Origin: Rhodospirillales bacterium
GTDB lineage: Bacteria; Pseudomonadota; Alphaproteobacteria; Acetobacterales; Acetobacteraceae
DNA length: 7,672 bases
Assembly (NCBI GenBank): GCA_028866335.1
Contig: JAGWIL010000068.1
Coordinates: forward strand, 1-7,672
Direction of reading: 5' to 3'
Part shown: piece by piece, positions 1 through 5,588 of the stretch
Position numbering within the stretch: the first letter of the stretch is position 1
Layout of the letters: every line of letters begins with the position of its first letter
Position numbers and translations under genes: made by a program
The notes under the pieces: model-generated
Database searches by the model: none
What the model was told of the DNA's origin: nothing
The model's input: the letters and a program-made list of their open reading frames with translations, nothing else

Positions 1-422
1 TGCAGGCGCTCGCATTGCTCCGCCGCTTCAATGGCGATGGCGCGCAAACGCTCAAGATTCACATGGTCGGCATTGGTGCGGGCGGTGATGATGGGCTGGA
101 TGACGGAAACGCCCAGCTCCGTCGCTTTTTCCACCACCATGTCGGTTTTCTGGCGCTTCAGCAAGGCAAAGCAGAGCCAGGCATCGGGCTCTGCTGCGGG
201 CAAGCGGGTTTGCGCCAGCATTTCCAGCGCCGCCATTTTGCGTGAAATTTTGGTGACCCCGGCGCGCCACTCCCCGGCTTCACCATTAAAAACCCGTATG
301 GTGTCGCCTTCCCCCAGGCGCATCACATTGGCAAGGTAATGGGCCTGGCCGTCAGGCAATGAAAATGCCTGGCCCGGCGCGGGCAGATTAGGGATGTAGA
401 GACGAATTGACGTGTCAGCCAT
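1..422 (-). CDS. rsmE: 16S rRNA (uracil-1498-N3)-methyltransferase RsmE, N-terminal part (3' end outside window)
   Basis: This open frame starts at the ATG at 422-420 and runs off the left edge without a stop; 140 codons are visible. RsmE uses S-adenosylmethionine to methylate N3 of U1498 in 16S rRNA within the 30S subunit. The translation begins MADTSIRLYIPNLPAPGQAF. It then shows the N-terminal PUA-like part with HYLANVMRLGEGDTIRVFNG (about residues 28-47). The start of the SPOUT-family methyltransferase part follows, with ALLKRQKTDMVVEKATELGV and the typical helix EAAEQCERL close to the edge. These are characteristic RsmE segments. The SAM-binding knot lies in the missing C-terminal part, so catalytic competence cannot be judged. 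No Shine-Dalgarno is visible before the ATG. It is divergent from ubiA with 19 bases between the start codons, a pairing I recall from other alphaproteobacteria. Confidence 0.93.
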   Translation of the reverse strand, partial: MADTSIRLYIPNLPAPGQAFSLPDGQAHYLANVMRLGEGDTIRVFNGEAGEWRAGVTKISRKMAALEMLAQTRLPAAEPDAWLCFALLKRQKTDMVVEKATELGVSVIQPIITARTNADHVNLERLRAIAIEAAEQCERL

Positions 423-434
423 GCCGGGTTGAAT
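407..434 (+). promoter_or_regulatory. Candidate sigma-70-type promoter of ubiA, inside the 5' end of rsmE
   Basis: A -35-like TTGACG (407-412) is followed after 16 bases by a -10-like TTGAAT (429-434). This places a start of transcription at about 441-442, on the A of the ubiA ATG. The -35 box matches the consensus at 5 of 6 positions and the -10 box at 4 of 6. It overlaps the first codons of rsmE on the other strand. The assignment rests on motif match and spacing only. Confidence 0.4.
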
Positions 435-441
435 AGCACCC

Positions 442-1341
442 ATGAGCGGATTTACCGATATCAGACGCGGCGGCTGGGTGGCGAAGCTGCCCGCACAATA
501 CCACCCCTATGTTTTCCTCGCCCGGCTGGACCGACCGATCGGCGCCTGGCTGCTGTTTCTGCCGGGGCTGTGGGCCATCTGCCTTACCGCGCGGGGCTTC
601 TGGAACGGGCTGGGCTTTACGCTGCTTTTCGCCATCGGTGCGGTGGTGATGCGCGGGGCGGGATGCGTGGTGAATGATTTATGGGACCAGAAGATGGACG
701 CGCAGGTGGAGCGCACGCGCGGCCGCCCGCTGGCGGCGGGCACGCTTACCCGGTTCCAGGCCTTCGTGTTCCTGGCCAGTCTCTGCGCCATCGGGCTGGT
801 GATTCTGCTGCTGCTGAACAACACCGCCAGGCTGCTGGGCGTTGCCTCGCTGGTGCTGGTGGCTCTGTACCCCGCCGCCAAGCGCGTAACCTGGTGGCCG
901 CAAGCGGTGCTGGGGCTTACCTTCGGCTGGGGCGCGTTGCTGGGTTATGCCGCCGCGCATGGGCACCTCACCTGGCCGGTGATTCCGCTTTATCTGGGCG
1001 CGTTTTTCTGGATCGTTGGATACGACACGATCTACGCCCATCAGGACCGCGAGGACGACGCGATGATCGGCGTGAAATCCACCGCCCGGCTGTTTGGAAG
1101 CCGCACGCGGGAGGCTTTGTGCATTTGCTACGGGCTTGCCTTTCTGTTGCTGCTGGTGGCCATGAGCGCGTTTTCCCTGCATCGCTGGGGCTATTGGATG
1201 ATGCTGCTGCCAGCAGCGCTTATGGTGTGGCAGATTATCCGGCTGGATATCGACAACCCGGCGCGCTGCCTTGCCTTGTTCAAGCTCAACCGGGACGTGG
1301 GGCTGGCCGTGGCGCTGGCGATATTGGTGGGGTGGGCTTAA
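442..1341 (+). CDS. ubiA: 4-hydroxybenzoate polyprenyltransferase UbiA
   Basis: Integral inner-membrane prenyltransferase that attaches the polyprenyl tail to 4-hydroxybenzoate, an early step of ubiquinone biosynthesis. The 299-residue length is close to the E. coli enzyme. Both Mg-diphosphate motifs of the superfamily are present: NDLWDQKMD at residues 78-86 (NDxxDxxxD) and DTIYAHQDREDD at residues 195-206 (DxxYxxxDxxxD). The RTRGRPLAAG stretch after motif 1 is also typical, as is the N-terminal LARLDRPIGAWLLFLPG (about 26-42). Hydrophobic segments alternate along the protein, for example 57-70, 105-125, 130-143, 155-170, 178-193, 230-245 and 252-266. The ATG at 442 is the only candidate upstream of the conserved region, because an in-frame TGA sits at 430-432. 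No Shine-Dalgarno precedes it. The tail length it transfers cannot be read from the sequence. Confidence 0.96.
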   Translation: MSGFTDIRRGGWVAKLPAQYHPYVFLARLDRPIGAWLLFLPGLWAICLTARGFWNGLGFTLLFAIGAVVMRGAGCVVNDLWDQKMDAQVERTRGRPLAAGTLTRFQAFVFLASLCAIGLVILLLLNNTARLLGVASLVLVALYPAAKRVTWWPQAVLGLTFGWGALLGYAAAHGHLTWPVIPLYLGAFFWIVGYDTIYAHQDREDDAMIGVKSTARLFGSRTREALCICYGLAFLLLLVAMSAFSLHRWGYWMMLLPAALMVWQIIRLDIDNPARCLALFKLNRDVGLAVALAILVGWA

Positions 1342-1363
1342 AACCACCACAAAAACGTCAGAT

Positions 1364-1421
1364 TATTATATGTTTATGTGAGCAGCTAACCTGCCCTGTG
1401 TTCCGCCCAAGCCCCTATAAT
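1364..1421 (+). promoter_or_regulatory. AT-rich gap with two -10-like boxes before the chalcone-isomerase-like gene
   Basis: The 86-base gap after ubiA is much richer in A and T than its surroundings. It holds TATTAT (1364-1369) and a perfect TATAAT (1416-1421). The second box ends six bases before the tandem ATGs at 1428 and 1431, which would start a leaderless transcript. Neither box has a convincing -35 partner at 16-18 bases, so promoter activity is only suggested. No terminator hairpin followed by a T-run is visible after ubiA, so read-through is also possible. Confidence 0.3.
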
Positions 1422-1427
1422 AAGTTA

Positions 1428-2006
1428 ATGATGAGCCTGAACCTACGCTTCCTCGGCACCAGCTTTCTGGCCTTGAGCATACTGGCAACACCACGCGCGC
1501 AGGCAGCGCAGCTTGCAGGTGTTACCATGCCTGACGCGCAAACACTGGGCGCACAAACCCTGACGCTGAACGGCATCGGGCTACGAACATATTCATTCAT
1601 GCGTGTGCATATCTATGTGGCGGGTTTGTATCTGCCGCAGCCGATGAATGATGCGAGCAGTATTCTTAAATCTCCGGAACCAAAGATCCTGTCGCTGCAT
1701 TTTTTGCATAATGTGGGGCTTACCCAGGAGCGATCTTCCTGGAAAAAAGGACTCATCGCCAATTGCATGGCCCCCTGCAATTTGAGTAGTGCGGAACTCC
1801 AGGAGTTTTTGGCGACTTTGAAACCGATTTCCGCCGGCGAGGAGATTCAGTTCATTTTCGCGCATCAAGGCATGAATGCCTATGAAAACGGGCAGCTCGT
1901 AGGGCATGTCGGCAACCCGCAACTGGCGCAGCTTGTGCTGGCGGTTTTCATCGGCCCGCATGTGAGTGCGGTAAACCTGAAAAAAGAGCTTCTGGGCGGG
2001 CATTGA
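1428..2006 (+). CDS. Secreted chalcone isomerase-like protein
   Basis: A 192-residue exported protein that resembles the bacterial chalcone-isomerase-like family (Pfam Chalcone_3 type). The function of this family in bacteria is not established, and flavonoid isomerisation should not be assumed. The N-terminus has a signal peptide: hydrophobic LGTSFLALSILA (9-20), then TPRAQA with likely cleavage near residue 26-27. Family-like segments are AGVTMPDAQTLGAQTLTLNG (30-49), IGLRTYSFMRVHIYVAGLYL (50-69) and WKKGLIANC (105-113), with an NG near residue 154. Cys113 and Cys117 form a CxxxC in the mature protein and could be disulfide bonded. The ATGs at 1428 and 1431 are adjacent; either could start, and no Shine-Dalgarno precedes them. 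The gene lies between ubiA and a riboswitch-controlled transport gene, and neither neighbour explains its role. The same frame is open upstream through ubiA, but that stretch is a shadow. Confidence 0.8.
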   Translation: MMSLNLRFLGTSFLALSILATPRAQAAQLAGVTMPDAQTLGAQTLTLNGIGLRTYSFMRVHIYVAGLYLPQPMNDASSILKSPEPKILSLHFLHNVGLTQERSSWKKGLIANCMAPCNLSSAELQEFLATLKPISAGEEIQFIFAHQGMNAYENGQLVGHVGNPQLAQLVLAVFIGPHVSAVNLKKELLGGH

Positions 2007-2032
2007 CGCCAGCCAAAAAACCGGGAAATTGA

Positions 2033-2112
2033 CGCCGCCGGGGTGTCTGCATTGTGCGGACTGAGATTATACCCGTTGAACCTGTCTGGGTCATGCCAGC
2101 GAAGGGAGAGCG
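2033..2112 (+). ncRNA. TPP (THI-box) riboswitch upstream of the thiamine-precursor binding protein
   Basis: The leader carries the conserved THI-box elements in order. GGGGT (2040-2044) can pair with ACCC (2071-2074) as P2. TCTGC (2046-2050) and GCGGA (2056-2060) form P3, followed by the invariant CTGAGA (2061-2066) that reads the pyrimidine ring. Then come GAACCTG (2078-2084) and the pyrophosphate-side arm, with CTGG (2086-2089) pairing CCAG (2096-2099), CCT (2081-2083) pairing AGG (2103-2105), and the closing GCGAAGGGA. P1 appears short and imperfect. The ribosome-binding sequence AGGGAG (2103-2108), seven bases from the ATG at 2116, is part of the aptamer's 3' strand, and no terminator hairpin follows. 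The switch should therefore act on translation initiation: TPP binding would hide the site and lower expression. Confidence 0.93.
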
Positions 2113-2115
2113 CCA

Positions 2116-3069
2116 ATGGCACTCAATCGCCGTCTGTTTTTATCTGCCGCCACGGGTGCGCTTGCCGCCCCCGCCATTTCGCGTGCCGCGGCACCGCTGC
2201 CTTTCACGTTAATTCTGGACTGGTTCGTGAACCCGGACCACGCCCCGCTGTTTGCCGCCAAATATTGCGGCGCTTATGAAAAAGCCGGGCTGAATGTGAA
2301 GCTGATTGCCCCCACCGACCCTGATTTGCCGCCCAAGCTGGTTGCGGCAGGCAAGGCGGATGCCGCACTCACCTACCAGACCCAGCTTTATCTGCTGGTG
2401 GACCAGGGCCTGCCCGTGCGCCGCACCGGCACGCTCATCGACAAGCCGCTCAACACCCTCACCGCGCTGAAACGCAGCGGCATTACCAAATTGCAGGACC
2501 TGAAAGGCCGCAAGGTGGGCTATTCAGTGGCGGGGGTGGAGCCGGTGATTATCGGCGCGATGCTGAAACATGTCGGCATGAGCTTGCAGGATATTCAGCT
2601 CGTGAACGTGAATTTCGAGCTGGTTTCCTCGCTGCGCTCGAATGAGGTGGATGCCGTGATTGGCACCTACCGGACCTATGAGGATATCCAGCTCGCAGAG
2701 GCTGGGTTGGACCCGGTGATCTTCCTGCCAGAGGATTACGGCGTGCCGGCATCCGACGAGCTGCTGTTGCTTTCAAACGTAGACGGTTTGAAGAACCCGG
2801 CTTTGCCCGCTTTCCTTGGCGCGTTGCAGGAAGGTGTGGCGGCGTTGAAGGCCGACCCGGACGGAATGCTGGCGAAGTTCCTGAAGGATAATCCAAGCCT
2901 GAACGACAGGCTGGACATCGCCTCCTGGCACGCGCTGCCGTCTTATTTCGATACCGATCCGGCGGCGTTGAATGTGAAGCGCTACGAAACCTACAGGGAT
3001 TTTCTGTTCGAAAACGGCGTGATTAAACAGAAACTGCCTTTGGGTGATTATGCGGTGACGATTTCCTGA
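2116..3069 (+). CDS. thiY: ABC transporter substrate-binding protein, NMT1/THI5-like (thiamine pyrimidine precursor, ThiY type)
   Basis: A 317-residue periplasmic binding protein of the NMT1/THI5 family. Members bind thiamine pyrimidine precursors (such as formylaminopyrimidine or HMP) or related compounds for ABC import. The mature protein opens with FTLILDWFVNPDHAPLFAAK (30-49), the family's characteristic start. ADAALTYQTQ (81-90), DLKGRKVGYSVAG (128-140) and EVDAVIGTYRTYED (177-190) fit the two-lobed fold. The N-terminus has a twin-arginine-like NRRLFLSAA (4-12), a hydrophobic stretch and a likely cleavage site near residue 24-26, so Tat export is possible. The start is fixed by AGGGAG seven bases upstream and by the TPP riboswitch, which ties the gene to thiamine supply. 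No permease or ATPase gene is adjacent and a terminator follows at once. The exact ligand is inferred. Confidence 0.87.
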   Translation: MALNRRLFLSAATGALAAPAISRAAAPLPFTLILDWFVNPDHAPLFAAKYCGAYEKAGLNVKLIAPTDPDLPPKLVAAGKADAALTYQTQLYLLVDQGLPVRRTGTLIDKPLNTLTALKRSGITKLQDLKGRKVGYSVAGVEPVIIGAMLKHVGMSLQDIQLVNVNFELVSSLRSNEVDAVIGTYRTYEDIQLAEAGLDPVIFLPEDYGVPASDELLLLSNVDGLKNPALPAFLGALQEGVAALKADPDGMLAKFLKDNPSLNDRLDIASWHALPSYFDTDPAALNVKRYETYRDFLFENGVIKQKLPLGDYAVTIS

Positions 3070-3073
3070 GCAT

Positions 3074-3106
3074 AAAAAACCCCGGCATTTTTGTGCCGGG
3101 GTTTTT
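3074..3106. terminator. Bidirectional rho-independent terminator between thiY and the first ompA gene
   Basis: A perfect 8-bp stem CCCCGGCA (3080-3087) / TGCCGGGG (3094-3101) with a 6-base loop is flanked by six As (3074-3079) on the left and five Ts (3102-3106) on the right. It therefore gives a U-tract on both strands. It sits between the stop of the + gene at 3069 and the stop of the - gene at 3124 and can serve both convergent genes. Confidence 0.92.
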
Positions 3107-3123
3107 GTTTCAGCCTGAACGGC

Positions 3124-3483
3124 TCAGTGGAAAATGATTTCCACGCGGCGGTTCTGCGGCTCGCGCACGCCCGGGCCGGTCGGAACCAGAAGGTGGGTTT
3201 CACCATAGCCGTGCATCTCGATCTCGGAAGCCGGAACGCCGTCTGCCACGAGCTGGGCGGCAACCGCCTTCGCACGACGCTCAGACAGGCCCATGTTGTA
3301 ATCAGCCGTACCGGAGGTGTCGGTATAGCCGTTAACTTCAAGGGTGGTGACGTTCTGGGTATGGGAGTCAGACGCAGCCTGCGCGATAATCTGGGTCGCG
3401 CGCGGGGTAAGGTTGGACTTATCCCAATCGAAGAACACCAGATAGGTCTTGGCAGGAGCCGGAGCCGGAGCAGCCATCGGCGC
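3124..3483 (-). repeat. 360-bp direct repeat, unit A (OmpA domain of copy 1)
   Basis: This stretch matches 4405-4764 in the same orientation with 13 differences counted by eye, about 96% identity. Only two change the protein (Ser/Ala after DWDK and Ala/Ser after TQII). Similarity falls away abruptly in the Pro/Ala linker on one side and at the stop codon on the other. Confidence 0.95.
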
Positions 3484-4212
3484 GGCAACCGGGGTGGGTG
3501 CCGGTGCAGGCGGGGCCGGGGGGGCAAATTCGTAGCGCAACCCGATATTGATCTGGTTGTTATATTCGCCCTGCTGCCGGATGCTGACGGGCACGAACGC
3601 CCCTGTGTAATGATAGCGACGGTCGGCCGTGAGGCCGATGAAGCGGTACTCAACCGTGGCGGAGAGCCCCCGCACAGGCGCGATGGGGAAAGACAGGCCG
3701 ACAATGCCCTGATAGGCGAAGGAGCCGCGGGCCTCATTGATTGTCAGCCCCGTGGTACTAAAATTGTTATACTTGGCTTCCTGCCAGCCAACGCCCGCAC
3801 CAACATAGGGGTAAAGCCAGGGCAGGCCGATATCGAAATCATAAATGCCGTTCAAAAAGCCGCCATATTGGGTTTCGTGCCCGCTGGCGGGGAAGCTGAA
3901 GCCGCTTACTCTCACCTTATCCGCAGCATTGCGGATATAGTCGCCCTCAAGTTCCACACGCCATCCATTGTTGAAGCCGTAGCCGATGGCAGCGTTTAAA
4001 TCGTAGCCGTTTTTGAATACGGCCTTCAGGTCTCCAGGGTAGTTCCTGTCGCCGATATTTATGTTTTTCTGCGTGACGGCGCTTTTCAAATCCAACCCAC
4101 CGCCGAGGCTTACATACGGGCCAGAGACAGGTTGGGCGGCAGCGCGGCCAGCCAGCGCCAATGGCACAGCCAGAATGGTTGCGGCGAATAAAGCGGCTCG
4201 AAACTGCATCAT
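3124..4212 (-). CDS. OmpA-family outer membrane protein (beta-barrel plus peptidoglycan-binding domain), copy 1
   Basis: A 362-residue protein from the ATG at 4212; the adjacent ATG at 4209 is equally possible. GGGAG (4221-4217 on the - strand) lies upstream. The frame extends further upstream to 4260, but the signal peptide supports the start at 4212: a hydrophobic stretch ending AGRAAA, with mature QPVSGPYVSLGGG from about residue 27. Residues 27-230 have the alternating aromatic/glycine pattern of a small outer-membrane barrel (for example YPYVGAGVGW, GLSATVEYRF, INIGLRYEF). A Pro/Ala linker follows, then an OmpA C-terminal domain (255-362). In that domain NMGLSERRAKAVAAQL matches NxxLSxxRAxxVxxxL, with Asp298 of GYTD and Arg313 in the spacing expected for diaminopimelate binding. 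It probably links outer membrane and peptidoglycan. Its last 108 residues match the next gene at 106 positions. Confidence 0.93.
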   Translation of the reverse strand: MMQFRAALFAATILAVPLALAGRAAAQPVSGPYVSLGGGLDLKSAVTQKNINIGDRNYPGDLKAVFKNGYDLNAAIGYGFNNGWRVELEGDYIRNAADKVRVSGFSFPASGHETQYGGFLNGIYDFDIGLPWLYPYVGAGVGWQEAKYNNFSTTGLTINEARGSFAYQGIVGLSFPIAPVRGLSATVEYRFIGLTADRRYHYTGAFVPVSIRQQGEYNNQINIGLRYEFAPPAPPAPAPTPVAAPMAAPAPAPAKTYLVFFDWDKSNLTPRATQIIAQAASDSHTQNVTTLEVNGYTDTSGTADYNMGLSERRAKAVAAQLVADGVPASEIEMHGYGETHLLVPTGPGVREPQNRRVEIIFH

Positions 4213-4352
4213 GTATCTCCCTTTTGGCGAGGCGCGCGTTTGGTTGGGTAGGCAACGCAAAGCCTATGTGGCGGTAAACTGACCCGTTGCGAAGGGGGCC
4301 GTGCAAGGCGGGTATTTGCTGTAGCTAAAATGCCACGTCTGGAGCGCCGAAC
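4213..4352 (-). promoter_or_regulatory. Leader and presumed promoter region of ompA copy 1
   Basis: This is the space between the terminator of the upstream ompA gene and the start of copy 1. The terminator implies that copy 1 needs its own promoter here. I see the ribosome-binding GGGAG (4221-4217), but no -35/-10 pair good enough to name. A reading frame antisense to this stretch has no coding character. Confidence 0.3.
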
Positions 4353-4381
4353 AAAAAAACCCCGGCAGTTTCCTGCCGGGG
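4353..4381 (-). terminator. Rho-independent terminator of the second ompA gene
   Basis: Read on the - strand, a perfect 9-bp stem CCCCGGCAG / CTGCCGGGG (4381-4373 and 4368-4360) closes on a GAAA tetraloop and runs into seven Ts (4359-4353). It starts 23 bases after the stop codon of the upstream ompA gene (4405). There is no T-run on the opposite side, so it works in one direction only. It separates the transcription of the two ompA genes. Confidence 0.92.
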
Positions 4382-4404
4382 CGATTTCATCGCGAAAGCG
4401 AAGA

Positions 4405-4764
4405 TTAGTGGAAGATGATTTCCACGCGACGGTTCTGCGGCTCGCGCACACCCGGGCCGGTCGGAACCAGAAGGTGGGTTTCACCATAGCCGTGCATCTC
4501 GATCTCGGAAGCCGGAACGCCGTCTGCCACGAGCTGAGCGGCAACCGCCTTCGCACGACGCTCAGACAGGCCCATGTTATAATCAGCCGTACCGGAGGTG
4601 TCGGTATAGCCGTTAACTTCAAGGGTCGTGACGTTCTGGGTGTGGGAGTCAGACGCAGCCTGCGAGATGATCTGGGTCGCGCGCGGGGTAAGGTTGGCCT
4701 TATCCCAGTCGAAGAACACCAGGTAGGTCTTGGCAGGAGCCGGAGCCGGAGCAGCCATCGGCGC
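4405..4764 (-). repeat. 360-bp direct repeat, unit B (OmpA domain of copy 2)
   Basis: Partner of 3124-3483, shifted by 1281 bases. It covers the stop codon, the whole OmpA domain and the first part of the Ala/Pro linker of copy 2. Confidence 0.95.
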
Positions 4765-5442
4765 CGGAGCAGGTGCCGGAGCCGGAGCCGCCGGCGGCTG
4801 GAACAACTGATAGCGCAGACCCAACAGGAAGGTGTGGCTGGAAGACTGGCCAACCTTGACATCGCCGTAGTTGCGGCTGGCGGTCAGCTGGGTGAACTTG
4901 TACTCAGCCGTGGCGGAAAGGCCGGGCACGAACGGCAGCGGGTAAGAAACACCACCGATGATGTTATAAGCGAAGCTGCCCTTGGTGCCGCCAAGAACGC
5001 GGCCGCCAGCAGTATTCATGTCGCTGTCAAACTTCTGCCACTGATAGCCAACGCCAGCGCCCACATAGGGGAAGATCGGCAGGCCAACATTCATGTCGTA
5101 CAGCACGTTGACCATCGGGCCATAGGTGTTCAAGCCGCCGGTCGCTGGGGTCTGGCTGCCATTGTCGCCATCGATCTTGTGATCGGTAGCGCGGTAGAAA
5201 TTGCCGTTCAACTCAACCCGGAAGCCATCGCCAAAGCCATAACCCACAGCGGCATCGCCGGAATAGGAGTTACGGAAGAGGGCTTTACCGCTCGCGCCGG
5301 TCGCATTGTCGTGCAGGTTAATGGGGTTCTGGATGGTGGTGCCCAAACCAAGGCTCACATAAGGGCCGGTTACCGGCTGCGCTTGTGCGGCCAGGGGCAG
5401 CACGAGGCAGGTGGCAGCGGCAAGCGCTAAACGAAGCTTCAT
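4405..5442 (-). CDS. OmpA-family outer membrane protein (beta-barrel plus peptidoglycan-binding domain), copy 2
   Basis: A 345-residue paralogue of the neighbouring gene. The start is the ATG at 5442, with GGAG (5453-5450) seven bases upstream. The longer frame to 5475 would put 11 non-signal residues before the signal peptide and is unlikely. The signal peptide MKLRLALAAATCLVLPLAAQA is followed by mature QPVTGPYVSLGLG. The barrel part (about 22-215) shares only scattered segments with copy 1 (GPYVSLG, YGFGDGFRVEL, FPYVGAGVGY, GLSATAEYKF). A repetitive Ala/Pro linker (about 216-237) leads to the OmpA domain (238-345), with NMGLSERRAKAVAAQL, Asp281 and Arg296. Expected role: an abundant outer-membrane protein anchored to peptidoglycan. 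The terminator at 4353-4381 ends its transcript. The two copies differ in barrel loops such as DSDMNTAGGRVLGGTK and in linker composition. Confidence 0.93.
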   Translation of the reverse strand: MKLRLALAAATCLVLPLAAQAQPVTGPYVSLGLGTTIQNPINLHDNATGASGKALFRNSYSGDAAVGYGFGDGFRVELNGNFYRATDHKIDGDNGSQTPATGGLNTYGPMVNVLYDMNVGLPIFPYVGAGVGYQWQKFDSDMNTAGGRVLGGTKGSFAYNIIGGVSYPLPFVPGLSATAEYKFTQLTASRNYGDVKVGQSSSHTFLLGLRYQLFQPPAAPAPAPAPAPMAAPAPAPAKTYLVFFDWDKANLTPRATQIISQAASDSHTQNVTTLEVNGYTDTSGTADYNMGLSERRAKAVAAQLVADGVPASEIEMHGYGETHLLVPTGPGVREPQNRRVEIIFH

Positions 5443-5588
5443 GTCATAACTCCAATGCAGAGTAAAATTAATCAACCTAGAGCCATTTAATCCTCTGCGA
5501 CGGGAATCAACAGGGCAATTTCGTTTTTCGATTTAACATTCTCGCCCTGTTGTAAATTTAGCACAAGTTTGGGCCAGAACCCCTTGAT
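5443..5588 (-). promoter_or_regulatory. AT-rich region upstream of ompA copy 2 with a 9-bp inverted repeat
   Basis: This 146-base gap is clearly richer in A and T than its neighbours and lies between the DUF2155 gene and ompA copy 2. It must hold the ompA copy 2 promoter unless that gene is read from upstream. It contains a perfect inverted repeat, CAACAGGGC (5508-5516) and GCCCTGTTG (5544-5552), with 27 bases between. I cannot name a convincing -35/-10 pair. The repeat could be an operator or an RNA hairpin; it has no T-run and is not a standard terminator. Confidence 0.35.

Noticed and set aside
1331..1348. GGTGG / CCACC hairpin over the ubiA stop codon as a terminator
   Set aside because: The stem is only 5 bp and no T-run follows; the downstream bases are A-rich instead.
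681..2006. Single long + frame of 441 codons running through ubiA into the chalcone-isomerase-like gene
   Set aside because: The part before 1428 is an out-of-frame shadow of ubiA with no family resemblance. The signal peptide begins at 1428, which shows where the real gene starts.
2003..2031. Possible separate promoter for thiY with TTGACG (2003-2008) overlapping the previous stop codon
   Set aside because: The sequence 17-18 bases downstream (around 2026-2032) is a poor -10 match. The leader could be transcribed from here or by read-through from 1428, and I cannot decide.
3048..3737. 229-codon and 217-codon (4209-4862) - frames that resemble each other
   Set aside because: They are out-of-frame readings of the two near-identical OmpA domains, so their similarity is a by-product of the repeat. 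The Arg/Pro-rich products are not protein-like.
3091..3999. 302-codon + frame antisense to ompA copy 1
   Set aside because: A shadow caused by high GC and the codon pattern of the opposite strand. It begins inside the terminator, and its similarity to the frame at 4330-5430 only reflects the ompA repeat.
4330..5430. 366-codon + frame antisense to ompA copy 2
   Set aside because: Same reason. It starts before the terminator stem, crosses it and lies opposite a clear OmpA protein with signal peptide and ribosome-binding site.
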